Assembly (NCBI GenBank): GCA_016192885.1
Contig: JACPTH010000375.1
Location: forward strand, 1-5,945
DNA from: a bacterium
GTDB taxonomy: Bacteria; Muiribacteriota; Ozemobacteria; Ozemobacterales; Ozemobacteraceae
Length of the DNA stretch: 5,945 nucleotides
Direction of reading: 5' to 3'
Position 1 is the first letter of the stretch; every line of letters starts with the position of its first letter. Positions 5,914-5,945 of the stretch are shown here, piece by piece. A program made the position numbers and the translations under genes. The notes under the pieces are model-generated. The model made no database searches and was not told the origin of the DNA. It saw only the letters and a list, made by a program, of their open reading frames with translations.

Positions 5914-5945
5914 AGCTGAACTCAAAATTTTGTTAAATAAAGCGG

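Noticed and set aside
5923..5932. CAAAATTTTG palindrome after the lipoprotein
   Set aside because: A perfect ten-base A/T palindrome cannot form a useful stem-loop; no T tract follows and the window ends.

Overview
The window reads left to right as four plus-strand genes: a long-form ribosome hibernation factor (hpf), a PtsN-type EIIA protein of the phosphotransferase family, the SecA translocase motor, and a large multi-domain surface lipoprotein. The first three are core housekeeping or regulatory genes and are identified confidently from motifs. The fourth is recognisable only by architecture. No tRNA, rRNA, CRISPR array, transposase or phage gene was seen, and base composition looks even and AT-leaning throughout.

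The organism is a bacterium that makes lipoproteins. It has a long two-domain HPF (not the short enterobacterial form) and a SecA with a 30-residue insertion in its first nucleotide-binding domain. The order hpf-ptsN-secA mixes two familiar arrangements: hpf beside secA (Firmicutes) and hpf beside ptsN (the rpoN clusters of proteobacteria). I cannot assign a phylum from sequence alone; an under-sampled lineage is an inference.

Region by region: 1-29 holds a good ribosome binding site for hpf. hpf and ptsN are 51 bases apart and look co-transcribed; ptsN starts with TTG. The 74 bases between ptsN and secA hold a small G4/C4 hairpin and then a strong intrinsic-terminator structure whose eight-T tract ends 12 bases before the secA ATG. 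secA therefore either has terminator read-through or attenuation control, or a start site that I cannot see. After secA, a 149-base gap up to the lipoprotein ATG at 4096 holds a heptamer repeat, a modest promoter candidate, and a hairpin that would cover the best Shine-Dalgarno sequence in the gap.

That Shine-Dalgarno does not serve the lipoprotein reading frame directly. It serves an ATG at 4064 that opens a 21-codon frame with a positively charged, hydrophobic, signal-peptide-like product. This frame stops at TAG immediately after a U UUU UUG heptamer, exactly where a -1 slip would enter the lipoprotein frame. Either the lipoprotein starts at ATG 4096 with a weak ribosome site and an uncharged signal peptide, or its true N-terminus is reached by frameshifting or slippage, or a homopolymer base is missing from the assembly. 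This is the most interesting point in the window.

Functionally, hpf (ribosome dimerisation at rest), ptsN (phosphorylation-linked regulation) and secA (export motor) would link growth state to translation and secretion if co-expressed, but that link is inferred from adjacency only. The lipoprotein would be a Sec substrate, as any such protein would.
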